64,000 nt of DNA. Origin: Ensifer adhaerens. Its GTDB lineage: Bacteria; Pseudomonadota; Alphaproteobacteria; Rhizobiales; Rhizobiaceae. How positions within the stretch are numbered: position 1 is the stretch's first letter; every line of letters begins with the position of its first letter. Positions 20,186 through 29,182 of the stretch are shown piece after piece. The position numbers and the translations under genes are program-made. The notes under the pieces are model-generated. The model was not told where the DNA came from and searched no databases. It was given only the letters and a program-made list of their open reading frames with translations. Location: contig NZ_LGAP01000021.1 in assembly GCF_001270265.1 (NCBI RefSeq), forward strand, positions 52,147 to 116,146. Direction: 5' to 3'.

Positions 20186-21022
20186 GTGAAGATCATCCAG
20201 ATCAGCGATACACATCTCAGCCCGTCGAAGCCGCATTTCAACGACAACTGGAATCCTCTCCTCCAATGGATCGAGGCGATGGCGCCGGATCTGGTGATCC
20301 ATACCGGCGACCTGACCATCGACGGCGCCGATCACCTCGAGGACGTCACCTTTGCGATGGAACTGATGGCGCAGCTTTCCGCGCCGGTGCTGATGGTACC
20401 CGGCAATCATGATGTCGGGCATCTGCCGGGCTCGGTGCAGCCGGTTGACCCCATCCGTCTTGCCCGCTGGAGAGCACATGTGGGGCAGGATTACTGGTGC
20501 TGCGACCGTGGCGATTGGCGTTTCATCGGCCTGAACAGCCAGCTCTTCGGCTTCGACGACGAGGAGGACGAACGGCAGTTCGCCTGGCTCGCCGAGCAAT
20601 TACAGACCGCCGGGGACCGCCCAGTCGCGATCTTCGCGCACAAACCGCTTTTCGTCGATGATCCGGATGAGGGTGATACCGGTTACTGGAGCGTGAGGCC
20701 CCGTCAACGCCAACGGCTCTTCGACCTGATGGCCGGCCGCAACGTCGCACTTCATGCCAGCGGCCATCTTCATTGGGCCTGGACCGGCGAGCAGGAAGGA
20801 ACGTCCCTCGTTTGGGCTCCGCCGACATCCTTTATCGTCGATACCCTCGAGCGCGAGATGCCAGGCGAGCGGCTGGTCGGTGCCGTCGTGCATCGTTTCG
20901 AGGGTCGCCAGGTTTCGAGCGAGGTCGTTGCCGTGTCTGGGCTGACGACACACATCCTTGATCCGGTGATTGAGGAGGTCTATCCGCGCGCTGCAAAGAC
21001 GCTCGTGGAGGCGGTTCGATGA
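20186..21022 (+). CDS. metallophosphoesterase (cyclic-nucleotide/glycerophosphodiesterase type, CpdA-like)
   Basis: About 279 residues. Dinuclear-metal motifs are complete: SDTH near the N-terminus, HTGDLT, VPGNHD, FAHKPLF and ASGHLHWA. Family members hydrolyse cAMP or glycerophosphodiesters. The GTG at 20186 gives the usual family N-terminus VKIIQISDTHL and has GGAGG 10 bp upstream; an in-frame ATG at 20159 would add nine residues without a ribosome site. It overlaps the following ATPase gene by 4 bp, and with the upstream PHO-like repeats a role in scavenging phosphorus from phosphodiesters is likely. Confidence 0.87.
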   Translation: MKIIQISDTHLSPSKPHFNDNWNPLLQWIEAMAPDLVIHTGDLTIDGADHLEDVTFAMELMAQLSAPVLMVPGNHDVGHLPGSVQPVDPIRLARWRAHVGQDYWCCDRGDWRFIGLNSQLFGFDDEEDERQFAWLAEQLQTAGDRPVAIFAHKPLFVDDPDEGDTGYWSVRPRQRQRLFDLMAGRNVALHASGHLHWAWTGEQEGTSLVWAPPTSFIVDTLEREMPGERLVGAVVHRFEGRQVSSEVVAVSGLTTHILDPVIEEVYPRAAKTLVEAVR

Positions 21023-22185
21023 CCGTGCTTTCGCTTCGCGGCATCGCCAAGTCCTATGGCGGGAACACGATCCTGAAGAGTATCACCTTCGAGGCGGAAG
21101 CGGGCGAGTTCATCGCGCTTGTCGGGCCGTCAGGATGCGGCAAGAGCACGCTTCTGCGGATCGTGGCGGGACTGGATCACGCCGATCATGGCGATATCGC
21201 CATCGCCGGCCGCGATGTGTCGCGGGTGCCGGCCGCGGACCGCAATATCGCCATGGTCTTTCAATCCTACGCACTCTACCCGCATTTGACCGCCGGCCAG
21301 AATATTGCCGTTCCGCTCGCCATGCGGCGACTGACGGCGATGCAGCGCCTGCCGCTTCTCGGCAGCCTGTTGCCGGGCCAGCGGCAGATCTGCGCCGACA
21401 TTCAGCGCCAGGTCGACGAGATGGCATCATCCCTGAAAATCGATCACCTGCTTGGGCGCAAGCCCGGACAGATGTCGGGCGGCCAGCGGCAGCGCGTGGC
21501 GCTGGCGCGCGCCATGGTCAGGCGCCCGAGCGTGTTCTTGATGGACGAACCGCTGTCCAATCTCGACGCGAACCTGCGCGTTCACGCGCGCGGCGAAATC
21601 GTCGACTTGCATCGCCGTGCGGGCGTGCCGACGCTTTACGTCACACACGACCAATCGGAAGCCCTGTCCATGGCCGATCGGGTCGCTGTGATGATCGGGG
21701 GAAATCTGCTGCAACTGGCCGATCCCAGGGAGATCTACGATAACCCGGCTCACATCGAAGTCGCGCGCTTTCTCGGCCAGCCGAAAATCAATGTGCTTGA
21801 AACGCGCATGGACGCATCCGGTGTCGTGCGCTTCGGTGGCTTGGTGCTCGCTGGGGAAAATCGCAGCGCAGCAGAGACACCCGTCATGGTCGGCGTGCGG
21901 CCAGAGTTTGTACGGGTCCGGGCCGACAATGGCGGGATGCTGCGCGCGCGTGTTGAACGGATGGAGTTTCTGGGCTCAGAGGTCATCGTTCATACGCGCC
22001 TCGATGCGATCGGCGGCGCCGTCACGATCAAGTCGACACCGTCCGAGGCTGCCTCTCTGTCGACAGGAATGCCGGTCGGCGTCGATGTTACACCGGAGCG
22101 TGTGATGCTCTTCGGTCGGGACGGAGAGCGGTTGGCGGCAAAGCCGATCGGCATGATGACGGTGCTGGAGACGGCCAATGGCTAG
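21019..22185 (+). CDS. ABC transporter ATP-binding protein (UgpC/MalK type)
   Basis: A 388-residue ATPase: Walker A GPSGCGKST at 36-44, MVFQSYALYPHL Q-loop, MSGGQRQRVALARAM signature, FLMDEPLSNLDANLR Walker B, and a C-terminal regulatory/TOBE region. Between Q-loop and signature it has an insertion of about 25 residues (LTAMQRLPLLGSLLPGQ) compared with usual UgpC proteins. It overlaps both neighbours by 4-8 bp, so the operon is tightly coupled. Energises import through the two permeases that follow. Confidence 0.92.
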   Translation: MTVLSLRGIAKSYGGNTILKSITFEAEAGEFIALVGPSGCGKSTLLRIVAGLDHADHGDIAIAGRDVSRVPAADRNIAMVFQSYALYPHLTAGQNIAVPLAMRRLTAMQRLPLLGSLLPGQRQICADIQRQVDEMASSLKIDHLLGRKPGQMSGGQRQRVALARAMVRRPSVFLMDEPLSNLDANLRVHARGEIVDLHRRAGVPTLYVTHDQSEALSMADRVAVMIGGNLLQLADPREIYDNPAHIEVARFLGQPKINVLETRMDASGVVRFGGLVLAGENRSAAETPVMVGVRPEFVRVRADNGGMLRARVERMEFLGSEVIVHTRLDAIGGAVTIKSTPSEAASLSTGMPVGVDVTPERVMLFGRDGERLAAKPIGMMTVLETANG

Positions 22186-23092
22186 CGTTGCGACCGTGGA
22201 TCGTTTTGCCATCGAACCGGCGGCACGCGAGGCACGCGTCGCCTGGCTGCTGGCACTGCCGGCGATCGTCCTGCTGTTCCTTTTCATCCTTCTGCCGACG
22301 CTCGCCGTCATCGTCCTTGGCTTCACCGATTTCGAACTCGGCTATGCCGGGTTCCGGTTTGTCGGCTTCGAGAACTATGCCGAGCTTGTCAGTGATCGTA
22401 CCTTCCTCCGGTCGCTCTGGAATACCGCCGTTTATACGATCATCGTCGCTCCGGCATCGATCATTCTCGCGCTGGCGATCGCCATGCTGATCGAAGCCGA
22501 AACACGGGGCAGGGCGTTCTTCCGCACTGTCTACTTCCTGCCGGTGGCCTCCCTGCTTGTCGCCATGGCTACCGTCTGGCAGTTCCTGTTTCACCCGACG
22601 ATCGGCCCGGTAAACGCCTTCCTCGCTACCTTCGGCATCGCCGGCCCGAACTGGCTGGGCGCCTCGGGTACGGTTCTCTATGGGCTTGCCATCATCGGCG
22701 TCTGGCAATCGGTCGGCTTCAACATGGTGTTGTTCCTGGCCGGTCTTACGGCAATCCCGCGGGAGCTTTATGCGGCAGCGCAGATCGATGGCGCCAAGTC
22801 GTGGTTCGATCGCTTTCGGCTCGTGACCTGGCCGATGCTTGGACCGACGACGCTCTTTGTCACCACGATCAGCGTCATCAATTCGGTCAAGGTGTTCGAG
22901 ACGGTGAAAACCCTGACTGAAGGCGGTCCGAACAAGGCGTCGGAAGTGCTGCTCTTCACCATCTACCAGGAAGGCTTCGTCTATCTGCGTGTCGGCTATG
23001 CCTCGGCGATGACCGTGGTGTTCCTTGCCATACTCGTTGCCCTCATGTTCCTGCAATACCGCGTCCTCGACCGGAAGGTGCACTACGCATGA
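22178..23092 (+). CDS. ABC transporter permease (UgpA/MalF type)
   Basis: A 304-residue permease with six membrane segments. The EAA loop PRELYAAAQIDGAKSWFDRF lies near residue 195. It starts inside the end of the ATPase gene and ends 4 bp inside the second permease gene. UgpA-type proteins import glycerol-3-phosphate or glycerophosphodiesters; family alone does not separate these from sugars. Confidence 0.92.
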   Translation: MASVATVDRFAIEPAAREARVAWLLALPAIVLLFLFILLPTLAVIVLGFTDFELGYAGFRFVGFENYAELVSDRTFLRSLWNTAVYTIIVAPASIILALAIAMLIEAETRGRAFFRTVYFLPVASLLVAMATVWQFLFHPTIGPVNAFLATFGIAGPNWLGASGTVLYGLAIIGVWQSVGFNMVLFLAGLTAIPRELYAAAQIDGAKSWFDRFRLVTWPMLGPTTLFVTTISVINSVKVFETVKTLTEGGPNKASEVLLFTIYQEGFVYLRVGYASAMTVVFLAILVALMFLQYRVLDRKVHYA

Positions 23093-23925
23093 TCACGACC
23101 TCCCTTTCCATGGGTCGCGTCGCGCGGCTCACCGTCCTGTCGCTCGGGGCGCTCATCTTTCTCGCGCCCTACATCTTCATGATTTCGACCGCCGGCAAGG
23201 CGCAGAGCGAGATCTTCTCGTCGTCGCTCTCGCTGATCCCGCAGCAATGGTCCTACATCGAGAACTTTTCGAAGGCGCTGTCGCGGGTCTCCATGTCGAC
23301 GTTGTTCATCAACGGGGTCATCGTCTGCGCCCTCATCTTCGTTGTGCAAGTGGTGGTCGCCATCCCCTGCGCCTATGCCATGGCCAAGCTGAGGTTCCAG
23401 GCGGCGCGCACCATGATGTTGCTCGTCATGATCGGTCTGCTGGTGCCGATCCATGCGACGGCGTTGCCGCTCTATGTCGCCTTCGACCGGTTGTCGGTAC
23501 TCAACAGCTATCTGGCGCTGGTTGCTCCGTTCTCGATATCGGTGTTTGCGATCTTCCTGTTCCTGCAGTTCTTCCGCGCCATTCCCGACGATCTCATCCA
23601 GGCCGCCCGGCTCGACGGAATGTCGGAAGCTGGCATCGTTGTGCGGGTGGTCGTGCCCAATGCCTGGCCGGCGATCACCGCCTTCGCGATCTTCTCGGTC
23701 GTCGCCCACTGGAACGATCTGTTCTGGCCGTTGATCGTCGTGACCAACCAGGATTACGCCACGCCGCCGCTCGGCCTTCTCTACTTCCGTGCGGCGGAAG
23801 CCGGCGACGACTACGGCGCGCTGATGGCGGCCACGTTGATCATTACCCTTCCTCTCGTCACCGCCTTCCTGCTTGCGCAGAAACGCTTCGTCGAGGGCAT
23901 CACCATGACCGGGCTCAAAGGCTGA
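23089..23925 (+). CDS. ABC transporter permease (UgpE/MalG type)
   Basis: A 278-residue permease partner with six membrane segments and the EAA loop PDDLIQAARLDGMSEAGIV near residue 170. ATGA overlap with the preceding permease. Together they form the heteromeric channel of the phosphodiester-type importer. Confidence 0.92.
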   Translation: MITTSLSMGRVARLTVLSLGALIFLAPYIFMISTAGKAQSEIFSSSLSLIPQQWSYIENFSKALSRVSMSTLFINGVIVCALIFVVQVVVAIPCAYAMAKLRFQAARTMMLLVMIGLLVPIHATALPLYVAFDRLSVLNSYLALVAPFSISVFAIFLFLQFFRAIPDDLIQAARLDGMSEAGIVVRVVVPNAWPAITAFAIFSVVAHWNDLFWPLIVVTNQDYATPPLGLLYFRAAEAGDDYGALMAATLIITLPLVTAFLLAQKRFVEGITMTGLKG

Positions 23926-23947
23926 CCGGTCCAACCAGGAGAATGTC

Positions 23948-25213
23948 ATGCAACAGTTCAAACAGCTTCTCGCGGCGGCTGCGATCTCGATGACCTTCAC
24001 CGTCCCGGCTCATGCCGAAACGGTGCTGACGGTGCACTACCCGATGCCGGGCTTCTTCAAGGACGTGATGGACACGATCTCCAAGAAGTTCATGGAGGAA
24101 AACCCCGACATCAAGATCACCTTTGCCAATCCGTCCGCGACCTATGAAGAAGGCATTCAGACGATCATGCGTCAGGCCGGTACCGCCGAGATGCCTGATC
24201 TAACCTTCATTGGCCTCAATCGCCTGCGCATGGTCAATGAGCGCGACATTCCCGTCGACCTCGGCCCGTTCGTTGCCAAGGACGGCAACATGGCCGAGCA
24301 GGGCTTTTCGGACAACATCCTGAAGCTCGCCCAGGTCGGCGGCAAACAGGTTGGCCTCGCTTTCGCGACATCCAATCCGATCATGTATTACAACGCCGAT
24401 CTCGTTCGCAAAGCCGGCGGCAACCCGGACAGCCCGCCCAAGACCTGGGACGAGGTGATTGCGCTCGGCGGCAAGATCAAGGCGCTCGGCGACGGCAATG
24501 AAGGCATCGACTTCCGTTGGCAGGGCGATGACTGGATGTTCTCTGCGCTGCTTTTCGGTGCGGGCGGACACATGCTCAACGACGACGAGAGCAAGGTTGC
24601 GTTCAACGGCCCGGAAGGCGAGAAGGCGATCACTGTGCTTGACCGCATGGTCAAGGAGGGCGGGCTTCCGGTCTTGACCAAGCAGGCCGGTGAGCAGGCT
24701 TTCGTTGCCGGCAAGGTGGGCTTTGCGTTCCAGACCACGGGCGCCCTTCGCAACACCATCAAGAACGTCGGCAGCAAGTTCGACCTGCGCACCGCGCATA
24801 TTCCGCTGATCGATCCGGAAAACGGCAAGCTGCCGACGGGTGGGAACGCAGTGGTCATCCTGACCCGAGACGCCGAAAAGCAGGGCGCAGCGTGGAAGTT
24901 TGCGAAGTTCGCAGCCGGCCCCTACGGCGCATCGGTCGTGGTGCCCGGCACCGGTTACGTGCCGAACAACGAGCTGGCCGCGACGTCGCCGGACTATCTC
25001 GCCAACTTCTACAAAGAGAACCCGCTGTTTCGCGCTGGCCTCGAGCAGATGCCGCGCATGATGCCATGGTATGCCTTTCCCGGTACCAACGGCGTGAAGG
25101 TGACGCAATCGATCGTCGAAAACCTCTCGCGTGTCGTCGAGCAGACGGCCACGCCGCAAGAGGCGCTCGAGGACGCCGCAGCCGAAGTGGAAGGTCTGCT
25201 GCCGCGCAGCTAA
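23948..25213 (+). CDS. ABC transporter substrate-binding protein (UgpB-like, type 1)
   Basis: A 421-residue periplasmic protein with a signal peptide cleaved near AHAE (residue 24). The mature protein is an extracellular solute-binding protein type 1 of UgpB kind; VVPGTGYVPNNELA and GGNAVVILTRDAEKQGAAWKF are typical. It is the last gene of the phosphodiesterase/Ugp-like operon, preceded by an AGGAG site, and is followed by a strong palindromic terminator. PHO-like repeats before the operon suggest the ligand is a phosphorus compound, but no ligand residues can be assigned. Confidence 0.92.
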   Translation: MQQFKQLLAAAAISMTFTVPAHAETVLTVHYPMPGFFKDVMDTISKKFMEENPDIKITFANPSATYEEGIQTIMRQAGTAEMPDLTFIGLNRLRMVNERDIPVDLGPFVAKDGNMAEQGFSDNILKLAQVGGKQVGLAFATSNPIMYYNADLVRKAGGNPDSPPKTWDEVIALGGKIKALGDGNEGIDFRWQGDDWMFSALLFGAGGHMLNDDESKVAFNGPEGEKAITVLDRMVKEGGLPVLTKQAGEQAFVAGKVGFAFQTTGALRNTIKNVGSKFDLRTAHIPLIDPENGKLPTGGNAVVILTRDAEKQGAAWKFAKFAAGPYGASVVVPGTGYVPNNELAATSPDYLANFYKENPLFRAGLEQMPRMMPWYAFPGTNGVKVTQSIVENLSRVVEQTATPQEALEDAAAEVEGLLPRS

Positions 25214-25250
25214 ATCCCACGAACCGGCCAGCTCGGTCGCTGACACCGAC

Positions 25251-25278
25251 ATCACCCCGCGAGATCTCGCGGGGTGAT
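25251..25278. terminator. 28-bp perfect palindrome, bidirectional terminator
   Basis: The stretch is an exact palindrome centred on GAGATCTC, giving a GC-rich stem of about 12 bp with a tiny loop. It lies between the convergent UgpB-like and LacI genes, 37 bp past one stop and 14 bp past the other. U-tracts are weak on both sides. Confidence 0.75.
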
Positions 25279-25292
25279 GATCTCAATTTCGC

Positions 25293-26279
25293 CTAGCGCA
25301 ATTGCTGCACCGTCTCGCCGACATAGAGCCGATGGCCGAGGCGCAGATGGCGGGATTGCGAGGCGTTTTCGGCGATGTCGAGCAACATGGCTGCGGCCGC
25401 CACCCCCATGTCGCCATCCGGCATGGTCATCGTCGTCAGCGACGGGTTCATCAGCCGGCCGATAGCGATGCCGTCGAAGCCGGCGACGGAAACGTCGCCT
25501 GGCACCGACAGGCCCTCGCGCCTGAGGGCGCTGATGACGCCGAGCGCCAGCAGATCGTTGGAAGCGATGATCGCCGTTGGTCGATGCCGCTCGATCGCGG
25601 CGGTGAGTTCGAGGTGCTCATAGCCGTCGACAAAGGGGATCTGAACGGAGGCGAGCGGGTCGAGCCCACTGTCCTTCATCGCCGCCCGATACCCTTCATA
25701 TCGCAGTTGCGCCCGGTCGGAGGAGACGAAATGGCCGGAGACGTAGAGGATGCGGCTGTGTCCGTGCTGGAGGATATGCTGGGTGATGTCGCGGCCCGCG
25801 CGATAATTGTCGACCGTCACCGCTGCCGGAAACCGCGCGATCGGCAGGTTGTTGAGCAACACCGTCGGCGGAAGGGCCGCCGATAGCGCCTCGCTCCTAT
25901 GTGCATTGCACAGGGTGACAATCAATCCCGTTGGCCTTTGCTCGAGCAATGCGCTTACCGCTTTTGCCTCGGACGACGGATCATAGTTGGACTGGGCAAT
26001 CAGCACGCCGTGGCCGGCCGCCTGCATGCGGTGCTGGATACCGGCCAGCGACGCTGCAAAGACCGGATTCGTCACGCTCGGCACGAGCACGCCGACGACC
26101 GGACTGTTGCGTCCGGCGCTGCGTCCGTTCGATGCAGCTGATCGGTAACCGAGTTCGGCCGCTGCTCGCCGCACGCGGCGGACCATCTCGTCGCTCGCGG
26201 GGCCGTCTCCCTTGAGGACGCGCGACACCGTTGCCAATGAGCAGCCGGCTTGAAAGGCGATTTGCTGAAGGGTTGCCAT
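25293..26279 (-). CDS. LacI-family transcriptional regulator
   Basis: A 328-residue LacI repressor. The HTH is at residues 3-22 (LQQIAFQAGCSLATVSRVLKG), followed by the hinge and a periplasmic-binding-protein-like effector domain with PVVGVLVPSVTNPVFA and IIASNDLLALG. It faces the sugar/polyol importer gene at 26513 across a 230-bp intergenic region and is convergent with the Ugp-like operon, so the divergent operon is the more likely target. Effector unknown. Confidence 0.93.
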   Translation of the reverse strand: MATLQQIAFQAGCSLATVSRVLKGDGPASDEMVRRVRRAAAELGYRSAASNGRSAGRNSPVVGVLVPSVTNPVFAASLAGIQHRMQAAGHGVLIAQSNYDPSSEAKAVSALLEQRPTGLIVTLCNAHRSEALSAALPPTVLLNNLPIARFPAAVTVDNYRAGRDITQHILQHGHSRILYVSGHFVSSDRAQLRYEGYRAAMKDSGLDPLASVQIPFVDGYEHLELTAAIERHRPTAIIASNDLLALGVISALRREGLSVPGDVSVAGFDGIAIGRLMNPSLTTMTMPDGDMGVAAAAMLLDIAENASQSRHLRLGHRLYVGETVQQLR

Positions 26280-26512
26280 CGCCGGTGTCTAGCGAACGTC
26301 CGTGACAGGAAATTGAACCGATTGTGCACCTACAGGATTGCCCTGTCGTGAATTATTATTCATGCTATGAATTATATTGACAGAAGCCGTGGCCATGGTT
26401 TTAATCTCCACAGTCGGAAGTCGAGGAGGAGTTCCGGCAAACTCACACATCAGCGGTCATTTCTGACGGCACGATTGGTTTTTGGGAGGGGCTTCGGCCT
26501 CGAGGAGGACGC
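26280..26512. promoter_or_regulatory. divergent promoter region of lacI-type gene and polyol operon
   Basis: Contains a 15-bp inverted repeat ATTCAT-GCT-ATGAAT at 26358-26372 inside an AT-rich block and a TTGACA-like hexamer at about 26377. The repeat could be an operator for the LacI protein or for the SorC protein encoded in the operon; its lack of a central CG argues slightly for the latter. Confidence 0.4.
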
Positions 26513-27541
26513 TTGCGCACTTTTTTGAGCACGACCGCAATGGCGGTCATTGCAACGACGTTTCTGGCTGGCGCTGCCAGCGCGGAGACGGCCAACCCGT
26601 TTCGCTGCGAACCCGGCGAAAAATACGTCATGAACGTCATGGTATCGGGCGTCGAATACTGGTTCCCGGTCTATGAAATGTTCAAGCAGGCCGGCCAGCA
26701 GTTCGGCTGCGAGACCGAATATACCGGCACCCCGGAATACGACGTCAACAAGCAGATCGCCACCTTCGATCAGGCGCTGGCGCAGAACCCGGCCGGCATC
26801 CTTGTTCATCCGATGAACTCAGATCCGTTCATCGAGCCGATCAACCGGGCGATCGACCAGGGCACCGCGGTCGTCACGTTTGCCGCCGACTCGCCGCTCT
26901 CCAAGCGCATCTCGTTCATCACCTCGGACAATACCCGCGAAGGTGTCTACGCCGCCGACGCGATCGCCGAGAAGATGGGCGGCAAGGGCGAGTATGCTGT
27001 TCTGGAAAACCCCGGCCAGGACAACCACGACAAGCGCATCGCCGCTTTCGTCGGCCGCATGGCTGAAAAGTGGCCCGACATGAAATTCGTCGGCCGCGCT
27101 GCATCCAACCAGGATCCAAACAAGGCCTATCAGGGCCTGATGAGCCTGATCCAGGCCAACCCGAACCTCGGCGCCGTCTTCATGCCGGAAGCCAACTCGG
27201 CGATCGGTGCCGCACAGGCTAGCAAGGAAAGCGGTGGCAAGGTTCTCGTGATGTGCGCGGACGTCAACGCCAACATCCTTGACATGATCAAGGCCGGTGA
27301 AGTGTTCGGCTCGATCAACCCGAACCAGGGCATGCAGGGCTATATGGGCTTCATGCTGCTGTGGCTCGCCAAGCACCCCGAGCTCATCGACCCGATGAAC
27401 GACGCGAAGCGTTCCGGCTTCAACCCGATGAGCATTCCCTTCGTCGACAACGGTCTCTCTATCGTCACCGCGGCCAATGCGGACGACTTCTACTGGGACA
27501 AGTACCTGAAGCGTCGCGGCACCAAGGGCATTGACGAGTAA
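26513..27541 (+). CDS. sugar/polyol ABC transporter periplasmic binding protein
   Basis: A 342-residue RbsB-fold binding protein with signal peptide (residues 1-24, ending AGAASA). The start is a TTG at 26513 with a strong GAGGAGG site 6 bp upstream; no better ATG exists. Conserved blocks include PAGILVHPMNSDPF and NPNQGMQGYMGF. First gene of a long catabolic operon. The ligand is probably a pentose, tetritol or related polyol judged by the enzymes downstream. It is not similar in motif to LsrB, so autoinducer-2 uptake is not supported. Confidence 0.92.
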   Translation: MRTFLSTTAMAVIATTFLAGAASAETANPFRCEPGEKYVMNVMVSGVEYWFPVYEMFKQAGQQFGCETEYTGTPEYDVNKQIATFDQALAQNPAGILVHPMNSDPFIEPINRAIDQGTAVVTFAADSPLSKRISFITSDNTREGVYAADAIAEKMGGKGEYAVLENPGQDNHDKRIAAFVGRMAEKWPDMKFVGRAASNQDPNKAYQGLMSLIQANPNLGAVFMPEANSAIGAAQASKESGGKVLVMCADVNANILDMIKAGEVFGSINPNQGMQGYMGFMLLWLAKHPELIDPMNDAKRSGFNPMSIPFVDNGLSIVTAANADDFYWDKYLKRRGTKGIDE

Positions 27542-27554
27542 GGGGCTTTGACAT

Positions 27555-27578
27555 GGCTATCCGGGTGTCCGGATAGCC
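27555..27578 (+). promoter_or_regulatory. intercistronic hairpin after the binding-protein gene
   Basis: Perfect 10-bp stem GGCTATCCGG / CCGGATAGCC with a GTGT loop, 14 bp past the stop. There is no U-tract. Its place, between binding protein and ATPase, is the same as that of the hairpin at 3187-3208, and it probably stabilises the binding-protein message. Confidence 0.6.
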
Positions 27579-27606
27579 GGCCGAAAGATCGAGAGTGGAG
27601 AAGGCG

Positions 27607-29154
27607 ATGATATCGCAGCCGGTCCTTCAGGTCCGCAACGTCACCAAGCACTTCGGAGCGGTGAAGGCGCTGACCAATGTGGATTTCAACCTTGAGAAGG
27701 GCGAGATCCATGCGCTTTGCGGCGAGAATGGCGCCGGCAAATCCACCCTCATGAACATCATCGCCGGCGTGCTGCAGCCGAACGAGGGAGAAATCCTCGT
27801 CGACGGCACGCCGACGAAGATCTCCTCGCCGGCCGCAGCCCAGTCGCTCGGCATCGGTCTCGTCCATCAGGAGATCGCGCTTTGCCCGGACGCGACGGTG
27901 GCGGAAAACATGTTCATGGCCGCAACCAACCGGCGGCGCTCGCCGCTGATGAATTACGCCACGCTTGCCCGAGATGCGCAGGCGGTAATGAACCGGCTGG
28001 CGCCGATCGACGTGCGCCGCAAGGTCGCCGAGCTCACCATTTCCAGCCAGCAGCTGGTCGAGATCGCCAAGGCGCTGACGCTCGATTGCCGGGTGCTGAT
28101 CCTCGACGAGCCGACGGCGGCGCTGACAGAGGCCGAGGCGCAGGCGCTTTTCGGCATCATCCGCGACCTGAAGGCCGCGGGCATTTCCATCATCTATATC
28201 AGCCATCGCATGGCCGAGATCTTCAGCCTGTGCGACCGCGTCACCGTCTTTCGCGACGGTCGCCACGTCTCGACGGAGCGCGTTGCGGATGTGACGCCGG
28301 ATGACGTCGTTCGCCGCATGGTCGGCCGCGAGATCACCCAGCTCTATCCGCCAAAGCAGGCACAGGGCGAACAATCCGACGAGGTCATCCTGTCGGTTCG
28401 TGGCCTTGGCGATGGCGAACGTATCGATGATGTCGGCTTCGACCTGCGCAAGGGAGAAATTCTTGGGATCGGCGGGCTGATCGGCTCCGGCCGCACCGAG
28501 ATCGCGGAAGCCATCTGCGGCCTGCGCCGGAAGGTTCGCGGCGACGTGCTGCTGCACGGCAAGAAGCAGGCGATCGGCAACTACCGAAACGCTGTTGATG
28601 CCGGCATTGTCTATCTCTCGGAAGATCGCAAGGGGTCCGGCGTGTTCGTCGACATGTCGATTGCCCAGAACATCTCGGTGCTGGATCTGAAGGCACTGAC
28701 CGGGCCGCTGGGCTTGATGAATGCGAAGGCGGAGGCGGACCTCGCCCGCGATTTCACCCGGCGGCTCGGGGTGCGCATGGGCGGCATTGCCATGCCGGTA
28801 TCGTCGCTCTCGGGCGGCAACCAGCAGAAGGTGGCAATCGCCAAGCAGCTCGCCGTCCGGCCGAAGGTCATTCTTATGGACGAACCGACGCGCGGCATCG
28901 ACGTCGGTGCGAAATCGGAAATTCACCGCCTGCTGCGTGATCTCGCGCGCTCGGGCATCGGCATCGTCGTCATCTCGTCGGAACTGCCCGAACTTCTGGG
29001 GCTGTGCGACCGGGTGCTGGTCGTGCGCGAAGGCGGCATTGCCGGCGAACTCGGCGAGGCCGAGATGAGCGAAGAGGCGGTGATCCGCCTTGCATCCGGG
29101 GTCGGACAGGGCGGCGAACCACAAAAAATCAAGGCGGCCGAGCATGTTGCCTGA
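27607..29154 (+). CDS. sugar ABC transporter ATP-binding protein (RbsA/MglA-like)
   Basis: A 515-residue tandem ATPase. Domain one: [24 protein letters not shown] and [14 protein letters not shown]. Domain two: degenerate P-loop GLIGSGRTE, signature [15 protein letters not shown] and [14 protein letters not shown]. The ATG at 27607 was chosen because GGAGAAGG stands 3 bp before it; an upstream GTG at 27595 would overlap that site. It energises the importer with the permease that follows. Confidence 0.94.
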   Translation: MISQPVLQVRNVTKHFGAVKALTNVDFNLEKGEIHALCGENGAGKSTLMNIIAGVLQPNEGEILVDGTPTKISSPAAAQSLGIGLVHQEIALCPDATVAENMFMAATNRRRSPLMNYATLARDAQAVMNRLAPIDVRRKVAELTISSQQLVEIAKALTLDCRVLILDEPTAALTEAEAQALFGIIRDLKAAGISIIYISHRMAEIFSLCDRVTVFRDGRHVSTERVADVTPDDVVRRMVGREITQLYPPKQAQGEQSDEVILSVRGLGDGERIDDVGFDLRKGEILGIGGLIGSGRTEIAEAICGLRRKVRGDVLLHGKKQAIGNYRNAVDAGIVYLSEDRKGSGVFVDMSIAQNISVLDLKALTGPLGLMNAKAEADLARDFTRRLGVRMGGIAMPVSSLSGGNQQKVAIAKQLAVRPKVILMDEPTRGIDVGAKSEIHRLLRDLARSGIGIVVISSELPELLGLCDRVLVVREGGIAGELGEAEMSEEAVIRLASGVGQGGEPQKIKAAEHVA

Positions 29155-29182
29155 GACAAGCAGAGTGAATGGGGAGGTGGAA

